Below are positions 1 to 6,157 of a stretch of 6,310 nucleotides of DNA, piece by piece. How positions within the stretch are numbered: position 1 is the first letter of the stretch; each line of letters opens with the position of its first letter. Below the pieces are notes generated by a model. It saw only the letters and a list, made by a program, of their open reading frames with translations. It was not told the origin of the DNA and searched no databases. This stretch comes from DUMJ01 sp964655195 (GTDB lineage Bacteria; DUMJ01). The stretch spans positions 1-6,310 of the forward strand of contig CAZZLK010000046.1 in NCBI GenBank assembly GCA_964655195.1, written 5' to 3'. Position numbers and translations under genes: made by a program.

Positions 1-928
1 CTCTATTAGCAAGCTTATTACCGAGGTCTCTAAATTCTTTGGTGGGTTTATAAGCCTTCCATAGAGGAGAGAAAGACATACTTGAATCGGGTAGATAGAA
101 GAATTGGAAGTTATCTGCATTATCTCTTGCAACTACGGTAGTGATCCAGCCACCGGTATATAGGTCCCACTGTCCTTCTGCAGGATCTCCTCTCATCCAA
201 AGAGGAGAAGCTTCTCTTGATGTCTTATACATCCTTTCTACAGTGAACCCCAGTTTCTCTAGCTGACCGGAGATGTAATCTCCTATAGCCTTTCTCCTAT
301 CTTCAGTCCTTATGATAAATTTTACTGTGACCGGTTTTCCTTTATAGTACCACTTACCACCTTTTAATTCTGCCCCCATCTTTTTGAGTTCGTCTGATAT
401 AATCTTCTGTCCTCTGGCAAAACTGTACTTATAGGTTGTCTCTATTGTGGATATAGTAGATTTATACCTCTCATATTCGGGGAAGCCCTTACTTAGGGGT
501 ACAAACTTGGGTGTGGCAAGTCCACCCATTATCTCATCTACGATGTATTGCCTGTCTATAACGAGATTCATTGCCTCTCTTATTCTGGCATTACTGAATG
601 GATTCAATCTACCATCTTTGTACTCCGGTCCTACAGGATTGAATGTCAATTCATTATAGAGCCCAAAAGACATCGAGTAGGCAAGCTGTGGATTCTCCTT
701 GATCCTCCTGAACAGAACCGGATCATCAATGTCCTTGAAGAAGACATCCATATCCCCCTTAGTCATCATATCGATGGCTTTAGCCAGATCCTTCTCGGGG
801 AAGAAGACCACCTCATCCAACCAGCCATCCTTGTTCACATTGACCGTCTGGGCGTTGGTAAAAAGTGGCATAGAGATAAGCATCACTGTTACCAACAGCC
901 CAACTACCCTTTTCCACACTCTATTCAT
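1..928 (-). CDS. ABC transporter solute-binding protein, family 5, short-lobe type (3' end off window)
   Basis: Reading leftward from the ATG at 928-926, the frame is open for 309 codons to the window edge, so the C-terminus is missing. A strong ribosome site (GGAGGTGGAA, 940-931) supports this start. Residues 1-26 form a Sec signal peptide: basic MNRVWKR, a hydrophobic core, and a likely cut at TNA|QT. There is no lipobox cysteine. The segment NPFSNARIREAMNLVIDR (109-126) is the conserved helix of SBP_bac_5 (oligopeptide/glycoside-binding) proteins, and the pattern GxxISGQLEKLGFTVE (about 216-231) also fits the family. In typical members that helix lies about 250 or more residues in; here it lies near 110, so most of the first lobe is absent and only a short DGWLDEVVFF...MDVFFKDI segment precedes it. 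The mature protein should act outside the membrane and deliver a ligand to an ABC permease not seen here. Ligand unknown. All 19 arginine codons are AGA/AGG. Confidence 0.88.
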   Translation of the reverse strand, partial: MNRVWKRVVGLLVTVMLISMPLFTNAQTVNVNKDGWLDEVVFFPEKDLAKAIDMMTKGDMDVFFKDIDDPVLFRRIKENPQLAYSMSFGLYNELTFNPVGPEYKDGRLNPFSNARIREAMNLVIDRQYIVDEIMGGLATPKFVPLSKGFPEYERYKSTISTIETTYKYSFARGQKIISDELKKMGAELKGGKWYYKGKPVTVKFIIRTEDRRKAIGDYISGQLEKLGFTVERMYKTSREASPLWMRGDPAEGQWDLYTGGWITTVVARDNADNFQFFYLPDSSMSFSPLWKAYKPTKEFRDLGNKLANR

Positions 929-962
929 CGTTCCACCTCCAATTTTGATTTTTTGTTCTTGA

Positions 963-993
963 GATAATACTAATATACTAAATTAGCATTATC
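963..993. promoter_or_regulatory. Inverted repeat over the leftward promoter, candidate operator
   Basis: GATAATACTAAT (963-974) and ATTAGCATTATC (982-993) form 12-bp arms with one mismatch around a 7-base centre. The element covers the spacer, the -10 box and the likely start site of the leftward promoter, where a bound repressor would block RNA polymerase. The nearest candidate binder is the LacI-family protein encoded at 1098. The arms are longer and more AT-rich than a textbook LacI/PurR operator and lack a central CG, so another regulator is possible. Confidence 0.5.
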
Positions 994-1000
994 TTGTCAA
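972..1000 (-). promoter_or_regulatory. Promoter of the leftward solute-binding protein gene
   Basis: On the minus strand a perfect -35 box TTGACA (1000-995) is followed, after a 17-bp spacer, by TATATT (977-972), one base from the consensus -10. Transcription would start near 965, leaving a leader of about 37 nt with the Shine-Dalgarno near its end. The spacer and -10 lie almost wholly inside the dyad at 963-993, so this promoter looks repressible. Confidence 0.7.
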
Positions 1001-1027
1001 TTGCTATAGGGAATTTTCAACTTCCTC

Positions 1028-1057
1028 TTGACAAGGGGAATCCAGTTAGTGTATACT
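1028..1057 (+). promoter_or_regulatory. Promoter of the LacI-family regulator gene
   Basis: A perfect -35 TTGACA (1028-1033) and a near-consensus -10 TATACT (1052-1057) are separated by 18 bp. The start site would be near 1064, giving a leader of about 34 nt. Its -35 box is 27 bp from the -35 box of the opposite promoter, so the two polymerases probably compete or are controlled together. Confidence 0.68.
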
Positions 1058-1069
1058 CTTAACGAGTAT
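1053..1069. promoter_or_regulatory. Candidate autoregulatory operator over the regulator promoter
   Basis: ATACTC (1053-1058) and GAGTAT (1064-1069) are perfect 6-bp inverted arms around TTAAC. The dyad overlaps the -10 box and the expected start site, a usual place for repressor autoregulation. ATACT-type half-sites also occur in the opposite promoter (967-971 and 975-979), which would fit one protein acting on both. The binding protein is inferred, not shown. Confidence 0.45.
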
Positions 1070-1074
1070 TGTTA

Positions 1075-1084
1075 ATGTTAACAT
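1075..1084. promoter_or_regulatory. Short perfect palindrome in the regulator leader
   Basis: ATGTTAACAT is a perfect 10-bp palindrome in the 5' leader, just upstream of the ribosome site. GTTAA/TTAAC words recur at 1059-1063, 1071-1075 and 1077-1081. It could be an accessory operator half or chance in AT-rich DNA. Confidence 0.25.
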
Positions 1085-1097
1085 ATAGGATAGGGCG

Positions 1098-2150
1098 ATG
1101 GCTACAATAAAAGATGTTGCAGAAAAGGCTGGGGTATCTGTAATGACAGTCTCCAGAGTGATAAATAATAGCAGATATGTAAGCCAAGAGACCAGGGAAA
1201 AAGTAGAACGCGCAATGGAAGAGCTTGGCTATGTACCTAATGCTCTGGCTCATGGATTAATCACTAAGAAGACTCATGTTTTAGGACTTATAGTCTCAGA
1301 TATTACCAATCCATTCTTCACAACAATCGCTAGGGGAGTAGAAGATACCGCTATAAAGAACGGATTCAATATTATCCTCTGTAATACAGATGAGGATGTA
1401 GAAAAAGAAGAGAAATATATCGAACTTCTGCTGAGGAAAAGGGTGGAAGGTATTATTTTAAGTCCAGCTGACTGTAGTAGGAAGAACAATATAGAAAGAA
1501 TAATATCAAAGAATATACCGGTAGTTTTAATAGATAGACATATTAGGGAGTTAAAAGTAGATTGTGTTTACAGTGACAGTGTGGATGGAGCTTATGAGTT
1601 AACGAGATACCTGATTAATCTTGGACACAGGAGGATAGGGATTATAGTTGGACCTAGGAGGATATCCACAGCAGTAGAGAGGGTAGATGGTTATAAGAAG
1701 GCTCTAAATGAGGCACATATACCTATAGATGAATCTCTTATCAGATGGGGAGAAAAATATAGCAGAGAAGATGGATATAAGAATACTATAGATCTTCTAA
1801 AGATAGATAATCCCCCTACAGCTATATTCGGAGGGAATAGACTGATAACCGTGGGGATTCTTAAGGCGATTAGGGAGTTAGGATTAAAGATCCCTGATGA
1901 TATTTCGGTGGTTTCATTTGATGAGGTAGAAGACATTTCAGTAGCGAATCCGTTTCTAACAGTGGTAAGCCAAGATTCATATATGATAGGTTCCATAGCT
2001 ACTGAGTGCCTTATAAGGAGAATAAGGGGCAAGAATGAAGTACCAGAAGACCCAGAAAATATCGTACTAAAACCTGAGCTAATTATAAGGGAATCCTGCA
2101 GAAGTTTAAGCGGGGAGGTGAGAGATGCAGGTCAACTAAAATATGAATAA
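1098..2150 (+). CDS. LacI/PurR-family transcriptional regulator
   Basis: A 350-residue, full-length LacI-family repressor. Residues 3-24 (TIKDVAEKAGVSVMTVSRVI...) are the classic LacI helix-turn-helix, with VSVMTVSRV as the recognition helix. The hinge helix follows around 47-54 (PNALAHGL); Leu54 matches the minor-groove-inserting leucine of PurR, but the usual Ala-Arg-Ser/Gly is Ala-His-Gly here. From about residue 60 comes the periplasmic-binding-protein-like sensor domain: GLIVSDITNPFF, EGIILSP, IPVVLIDR, GHRRIGIIVGP and the IPDDISVVSFDE signature near the end. Such proteins bind DNA as dimers or tetramers and usually respond to a sugar or sugar derivative. The ATG at 1098 has a modest AGGA (1087-1090) upstream. 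The last 14 or so residues (SGEVRDAGQLKYE region) extend past the usual family end and overlap an orphan ribosome site. Genes on both sides suggest control of carbohydrate uptake and catabolism; the effector is unknown. Confidence 0.95.
   Translation: MATIKDVAEKAGVSVMTVSRVINNSRYVSQETREKVERAMEELGYVPNALAHGLITKKTHVLGLIVSDITNPFFTTIARGVEDTAIKNGFNIILCNTDEDVEKEEKYIELLLRKRVEGIILSPADCSRKNNIERIISKNIPVVLIDRHIRELKVDCVYSDSVDGAYELTRYLINLGHRRIGIIVGPRRISTAVERVDGYKKALNEAHIPIDESLIRWGEKYSREDGYKNTIDLLKIDNPPTAIFGGNRLITVGILKAIRELGLKIPDDISVVSFDEVEDISVANPFLTVVSQDSYMIGSIATECLIRRIRGKNEVPEDPENIVLKPELIIRESCRSLSGEVRDAGQLKYE
2112..2139 (+). other. Orphan Shine-Dalgarno plus ATG inside the regulator's 3' end
   Basis: GGAGGTGA (2114-2121) is a perfect 8-base match to the 16S anti-Shine-Dalgarno, correctly spaced before an ATG at 2125. 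The frame reads only Met-Gln-Val-Asn before TAA at 2137-2139, and it is +1 relative to the regulator. This looks like the start of a former downstream gene whose body is gone, or a short translated leader. No further coding in this frame is visible. Confidence 0.4.
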
Positions 2151-2207
2151 AACTAAAAATATTTGATTTAGATAATTTAAAGAATTTGTATGAACCCCCA
2201 AAATCTT

Positions 2208-2218
2208 GGAAGGAGGAG
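2208..2218 (+). promoter_or_regulatory. Ribosome binding site that fixes the start of the large binding protein
   Basis: GGAAGGAGGAG contains AGGAGG (2211-2216), 9 nt before the ATG at 2226. A more upstream in-frame ATG at 2190 has no ribosome site and would put 12 polar, basic residues before the signal peptide, so 2226 is chosen. Confidence 0.85.
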
Positions 2219-2225
2219 ATCAAAA

Positions 2226-4217
2226 ATGAGAAGAATTTTTAAAAGCTTAATAATGTTAGTTTTATGTACAGTTCTAGTTATTGAAGTTATACCTGTAGCT
2301 TATGGACAGAAAAAGTTGGCTATCGGACAATATGAACTGGATGAGTACGAGAAATTAACTGGTAAGAAGATAAGCAAATTCAATGAAGCACCGATGTTAG
2401 CAGATTTAGTTAAACAGGGAAAGCTCCTCCCAATAGAGAAGAGGCTTCCAGAAAAACCTCTGGTGGTGGAGCCTTATGAAGAAATAGGACAATATGGAGG
2501 TACATGGCATATAGCTGAACCTATTAATTATCATATTTATCAACTTCGTCATGAACTACTTCTTAGATTTGATGATCCAACTGCTAGAGGAGAAAAAGGG
2601 CAGCCTGTAGTTCGTCCTAATCTAGCAGTAAGCTGGCAGATATCTAAGGATGCCAAAGTTTATATAGTCAATCTTAGAAAAGGGGTAAGATGGTCAGATG
2701 GAGAACCTTTTACTGCAGATGACATAGTATTCTGGTATGAGGATATACTTCTTAACAAAGAACTTACTCCTGTAATACCTCAGTGGTTCCAGAGTAAAGA
2801 TGGTGTGGGAAAGGTAGAAAAAATAGATCGGTATACTGTTAAATTTACATTCCGTAACCCTAATCCTATCTTTTTTGAAACTTTGTACTCTAATATTAGT
2901 GAACCTATGGTGATGAGTCCTAAACATTATTTAAAGCAGTTTCATCCCAAGTATACCTCAGTAGAAGAACTTAATAAATTGTTAAAGGCTGAAGGTTTTT
3001 CTGCATGGAATCGACTATTCTTAAATAAATCAGATTACAGAGTAAATCCTGATCTTCCCGTTATGGTTCCTTGGCAACTTAAAACAAAACCTGGTCAGAT
3101 GGTTCAGATTATGGAACGGAATCCCTATTACTTTAAGATAGACCCAGCAGGTAATCAATTACCTTATATTGACCGTATAGCTCTTGAGATAGTCTCCGAT
3201 GCGAATGTTGCTCTTATGAAAGCATTGTCCGGAGGAACAGATTGGGGATGCCACTTTATAGGTGGATTAAATGACTTCCCAGTCTTATTAGAAAATGCAG
3301 AAAAGGGAGGATATGATGTGGCAACTGGGTATACAGTAGATGGTATCACTGCTGTAGCACTGTTTATTAACCAGAATGTTAAAGATTCTAAACTTCGCGG
3401 TCTTTTCCGTGATAAGAGATTTAGATTAGCTTTATCTCTCGCAGTTGATAGAGAGGCTATAAGTAAAATTCTTTATGCTGGACAGAGTGAAAAGAGATTA
3501 CTAGTTATGCCTGAGAGTTCTCCGTATTATTCACCAGAACAGCTTAAGTCTGCATTAAAAAATGTGGAATATGATCCTAAGAAAGCTAATCAATTATTAG
3601 ATCAGATAGGTCTTACTAAAAGAGACAAAGATGGCTTTAGACTCTTTCCAGATGGAACTCCTGTAGCGATAATAATAGAATATCGACATCCACCAGGTTC
3701 TTATCAGGGTGATACTCCAGAATTAATAGCTAAATATCTAAGTAATGTTGGGATTAAGGTGGCTTTAAAGCTTGAGTCAGGTTCATTGCTCGCCACAAGA
3801 ACATCTGCTAATGAACATCAGATTGTGGCAATTAATATCTCTGGACCATGGCATCCGATACTAAATTGGAACTTTCTACCTATCTCTATAGGTGCTACAT
3901 ACTGGGCTCCTCTATGGTATAGATGGGCAGTTTCTGGAGGTAAAGAAGGAGAAGAACCTACTCCAGTATATAAAAAGCTTGTAACTCTTCAAAGAGCTAT
4001 GCTAGAAGCTCTTAATATCGAGACAAGAAGGAAATTAGTTACGGAGATCATTAGAACTCTTAATGAAAACTTATGGATAATACCAATCACTACTTATCCA
4101 GGGGGGGCTCATATAATAAAGAAAAACTTTAGGAATACTCCTAGAAAAATAACTGGTTTGCAGAATTTCTATCATCGTCAACCTTTGTATCCTGAACAGT
4201 TCTTTATAAAACAGTAA
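2226..4217 (+). CDS. Large ABC transporter solute-binding protein, family 5
   Basis: A 663-residue secreted SBP_bac_5 protein. A Sec signal peptide (MRRIFKS, then a hydrophobic stretch to about 25) has a probable cut at AYG|Q (27/28); no proper lipobox is seen. The mature N-terminus has the stretch FNEAPMLADLV...RLPEKPLVVEPYEEIGQYGGTW (about 52-94), typical of a long subgroup of these proteins. The family core NLAVSWQISKDAKVY...LRKGVRWSDGEPFTADDIVFWYE lies at about 132-171, and the second conserved helix (FRDKRFRLALSLAVDREAI) at about 395-413. It should bind a peptide, oligosaccharide or glycoside outside the membrane for an ABC permease not in the window. It starts 75 bp after the regulator stop and may share its transcript. 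Codon use is odd: 11 of 33 arginines are CGN, against 1 of 85 in the four other long coding regions, which suggests transfer or high-expression bias. A long hairpin follows directly. Confidence 0.93.
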   Translation: MRRIFKSLIMLVLCTVLVIEVIPVAYGQKKLAIGQYELDEYEKLTGKKISKFNEAPMLADLVKQGKLLPIEKRLPEKPLVVEPYEEIGQYGGTWHIAEPINYHIYQLRHELLLRFDDPTARGEKGQPVVRPNLAVSWQISKDAKVYIVNLRKGVRWSDGEPFTADDIVFWYEDILLNKELTPVIPQWFQSKDGVGKVEKIDRYTVKFTFRNPNPIFFETLYSNISEPMVMSPKHYLKQFHPKYTSVEELNKLLKAEGFSAWNRLFLNKSDYRVNPDLPVMVPWQLKTKPGQMVQIMERNPYYFKIDPAGNQLPYIDRIALEIVSDANVALMKALSGGTDWGCHFIGGLNDFPVLLENAEKGGYDVATGYTVDGITAVALFINQNVKDSKLRGLFRDKRFRLALSLAVDREAISKILYAGQSEKRLLVMPESSPYYSPEQLKSALKNVEYDPKKANQLLDQIGLTKRDKDGFRLFPDGTPVAIIIEYRHPPGSYQGDTPELIAKYLSNVGIKVALKLESGSLLATRTSANEHQIVAINISGPWHPILNWNFLPISIGATYWAPLWYRWAVSGGKEGEEPTPVYKKLVTLQRAMLEALNIETRRKLVTEIIRTLNENLWIIPITTYPGGAHIIKKNFRNTPRKITGLQNFYHRQPLYPEQFFIKQ

Positions 4218-4221
4218 TTAC

Positions 4222-4275
4222 AATGGTCCCTCTAGATATTACTAAATATCTGACACTCTGTCTAGAGGGACCATT
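4222..4275 (+). terminator. Long perfect hairpin, probable terminator or attenuator
   Basis: AATGGTCCCTCTAGA (4222-4236) and TCTAGAGGGACCATT (4261-4275) are perfect 15-bp complementary arms around a 24-base loop. The loop itself can fold, since AGATATT (4234-4240) pairs with AATATCT (4245-4251), sharing three bases with the left arm. It sits 4 bases after the binding protein stop. The following T-run is weak (AAATTTTCC), so termination may be partial. A common arrangement is a hairpin that raises or stabilises the binding protein mRNA while letting some transcription reach the enzymes downstream. No convincing promoter was found in 4276-4330. Confidence 0.7.
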
Positions 4276-4330
4276 AAATTTTCCAATTAACCAAGGAATA
4301 ATTAACAGATCTTGAAGGGAGTGAGCTTTT

Positions 4331-5344
4331 ATGTCTACCAAACCAAAAGTTTTACTGGCAATGCATAGAAATCTGGGAGAGCAGATTTTCAGAAGAGAGG
4401 ATTTTGAATTCTTCAAGACATTTGTGGATGTTAACGAAATCAGTTCTCTTCCTGAAAAGGTAGATGAGGCATTCATCAGGGATAATATAAAAGGAGTAGA
4501 TATCTGTATCTCATGCTGGGGAACACCACCTTTTACCAAGGAGGTCTTGGATAATGCAGACAGACTAAAACTTATTGCACACTCCGCAGGTTCTGTAAAA
4601 CCTATAGTAACCGATTATGTCTGGGAAAAGGGAGTCAGGGTTACAAGTGCCGCCCCAGCAATAGCAGTTGCGGTGGCAGAGATGACGCTTGGGCTTATGA
4701 TAATAGCTTTAAAGAGGGTATTCCAATTCAATGAACTTACCCATAGAGGTTTCTGGAAATTAGAGGAAGAGATAGTCAAATCCAGGTCTCTTTACAATGT
4801 TACAGTTGGTATCGTATCTGCAAGCCATGTAGGTAGAAACGTAATAAGACTATTGAAGAATTTTCAGGTAGAAATCCTCTTGTATGATCCATATGTTTCT
4901 CTAGAGGAAGCCGAGAGACTAGGAGTAAAGCTGGTATCACTGGAAGAACTTATGGCGAGATCAGATGTTGTATCCCTACATGCCCCAAGCATCCCTGAGA
5001 CATACCATATGATAAACAGGGAGAACATAAAACTATTGAAGCCTGGAGCTATACTTATCAATACTGCCAGAGGTTCTTTAATAGATGAATCTGCACTCAT
5101 AGAGAGATTAGCTAGGGGAGATATCTTCGCCTGTCTAGATGTTACAGACCCTGAGCCACCAGAGATCAATAGCCCCTTAAGGATATTACCCAATGTAATA
5201 CTTACACCTCATATAGCAGGGGGTAATTCAATAACTGATAGGTGGAGACAGGGAAGATACATTATAGAGCAGATATATAAGTTCATTACACAGGGTACTA
5301 TGGATTATGAAGTTACTAAAGAGATGTTACCAAGGATAGCATAG
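4331..5344 (+). CDS. D-2-hydroxyacid dehydrogenase family protein
   Basis: A 337-residue protein of the D-isomer-specific 2-hydroxyacid dehydrogenase family, which reversibly reduces 2-oxoacids to D-2-hydroxyacids with NAD(P)H. The catalytic triad is visible: Arg247 (NTARGSLIDE), Glu275 (DPEPP) and His294 (TPHIAGG). Asp186 (LLYDPY), after the second strand of the nucleotide domain, suggests NAD preference. The dinucleotide loop is unusual: GIVSASHVGR (160-169) replaces the usual GIxGxGxIGR, keeping the last glycine but with Ser at the first two loop glycine positions. A GASxVGR-like loop is known in a divergent subgroup of this family, so the enzyme may still work. The ATG at 4331 follows AAGGGAG (4315-4321). 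The gene begins 56 bp after the hairpin, and the next gene starts 11 bp after its stop. All 22 arginines are AGA/AGG. The likely role is redox chemistry on a sugar acid or oxoacid; the substrate is not determinable. Confidence 0.88.
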   Translation: MSTKPKVLLAMHRNLGEQIFRREDFEFFKTFVDVNEISSLPEKVDEAFIRDNIKGVDICISCWGTPPFTKEVLDNADRLKLIAHSAGSVKPIVTDYVWEKGVRVTSAAPAIAVAVAEMTLGLMIIALKRVFQFNELTHRGFWKLEEEIVKSRSLYNVTVGIVSASHVGRNVIRLLKNFQVEILLYDPYVSLEEAERLGVKLVSLEELMARSDVVSLHAPSIPETYHMINRENIKLLKPGAILINTARGSLIDESALIERLARGDIFACLDVTDPEPPEINSPLRILPNVILTPHIAGGNSITDRWRQGRYIIEQIYKFITQGTMDYEVTKEMLPRIA

Positions 5345-5355
5345 GAGGGATAAAG

Positions 5356-6147
5356 ATGGAAAAGAGATATATCTTCTCAGTATTTACAAAGCCATGGCAA
5401 AAGATGCCTGTAAAGGAACTGGGGGAATTTATCAGTGGTCTGGGGTTCGATGCGATAGAATTTCCAGTCAGACCAGGATATCAGGTGGAGCCTGAGAATG
5501 TAAGAGAGGGGCTACCCAGATTAGCCAAAGAACTTAAAGAGTTTGGTATAGAGATAGCAAGTATAGCAGGTCCAACAGACGAGGCTACATTTATCGCCTG
5601 TCAGGAGGCAGGAGTACCAATAATAAGAGTGATGTATAGAGTTGGAGAAGATGGTTATCTAGCCTCAGAGAAAAGGGCAAGAGAGGACCTGGAGAGTCTT
5701 TTGCCTCTCTGTGAGAAGTACAATGTAAAGGTTGGTGTACAGAATCACTGTGGGAAGTTTGTATCTCCAAACTCGGCAGGACTTATGAGATTAGTAGAGA
5801 AATTCGATCCGAGATTTATAGGGGTGATCTGGGATGCAGCGCACAATGCTCTTTCTGGAGAAGAGCCAGAGATGGGGCTGGATATAGTATGGTCACATCT
5901 TCTTATGGTCAATCTAAAGAATGGCTACTGGAAGAGGAAGACAGGTCCAGAGGCAGAAGAGGCTGAATGGGAAGTATACTGGACCAATGGAAGACAGGGG
6001 CTGGCAAGCTGGAGGAGAGTAGCTAATTATCTTAAAAAGAGAAACTATTCTGGAGTTATATGCCTGACCGCAGAGTACAGTGCACATGATCAGGTAAATA
6101 GACTTATAGCCGAAGATATTAAATTTGCCAGATCATTATTTGAATAG
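5356..6147 (+). CDS. Sugar phosphate isomerase/epimerase-like TIM-barrel protein
   Basis: A 263-residue protein of the xylose isomerase-like TIM-barrel (AP endonuclease 2) superfamily, near the usual length. Likely metal ligands lie at strand ends: Glu35 (FDAIEFPV), Asn130-His131 (VGVQNHCG), Asp160 and His163 (VIWDAAHN) and Glu240 (ICLTAEYS). Asn186-Lys188 (MVNLKN) takes the place of the common His-Lys-Asp motif. The segment GLASWRRVANYLKKRNYSG before the last strand is typical of the family. Members include sugar isomerases, epimerases, inosose dehydratase and dehydroshikimate dehydratase; which one this is cannot be read from the sequence. AGGAGG (5343-5348) overlaps the preceding stop and lies 7 nt before the ATG, so it is translationally linked to the dehydrogenase. 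The next gene begins 10 bp after its stop. All 17 arginines are AGA/AGG. Confidence 0.88.
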   Translation: MEKRYIFSVFTKPWQKMPVKELGEFISGLGFDAIEFPVRPGYQVEPENVREGLPRLAKELKEFGIEIASIAGPTDEATFIACQEAGVPIIRVMYRVGEDGYLASEKRAREDLESLLPLCEKYNVKVGVQNHCGKFVSPNSAGLMRLVEKFDPRFIGVIWDAAHNALSGEEPEMGLDIVWSHLLMVNLKNGYWKRKTGPEAEEAEWEVYWTNGRQGLASWRRVANYLKKRNYSGVICLTAEYSAHDQVNRLIAEDIKFARSLFE

Positions 6148-6157
6148 GAGATGTCTT

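Noticed and set aside
447..967. Three overlapping rightward open frames of 70-139 codons
   Set aside because: They lie opposite the leftward binding protein gene, have no ribosome sites and give no family-like protein sequence.
1059..2032. Leftward open frames of 64-113 codons within the regulator region
   Set aside because: They are antisense to a clear LacI-family gene, serine-rich in the way antisense translations are, and lack start signals.
2163..2191. Possible promoter TTGATT - 17 bp - TTGTAT before the large binding protein
   Set aside because: The -10 matches the consensus at only three positions, and a GATAAT at 2171-2176 has no -35 partner; read-through from the regulator promoter is as likely.
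2190..2225. Upstream in-frame ATG at 2190 as start of the large binding protein
   Set aside because: It has no Shine-Dalgarno and spoils the signal peptide; the ATG at 2226 has AGGAGG 9 nt upstream.
4222..4275. The hairpin arms as terminal inverted repeats of a small mobile element
   Set aside because: Only 24 bases lie between the arms, no target-site duplication is seen, and the position right after a stop codon fits a terminator better.
4276..4330. Promoter or direct-repeat control site before the dehydrogenase (AATTAAC at 4285-4291 and 4300-4306; AATAAT at 4297-4302)
   Set aside because: No credible -35 at the right distance, and short AT-rich repeats are expected by chance here.
4204..5193. 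Leftward open frames of 109-111 codons opposite the dehydrogenase gene
   Set aside because: They are antisense to a gene with its catalytic triad intact, and have no ribosome site or recognisable product.
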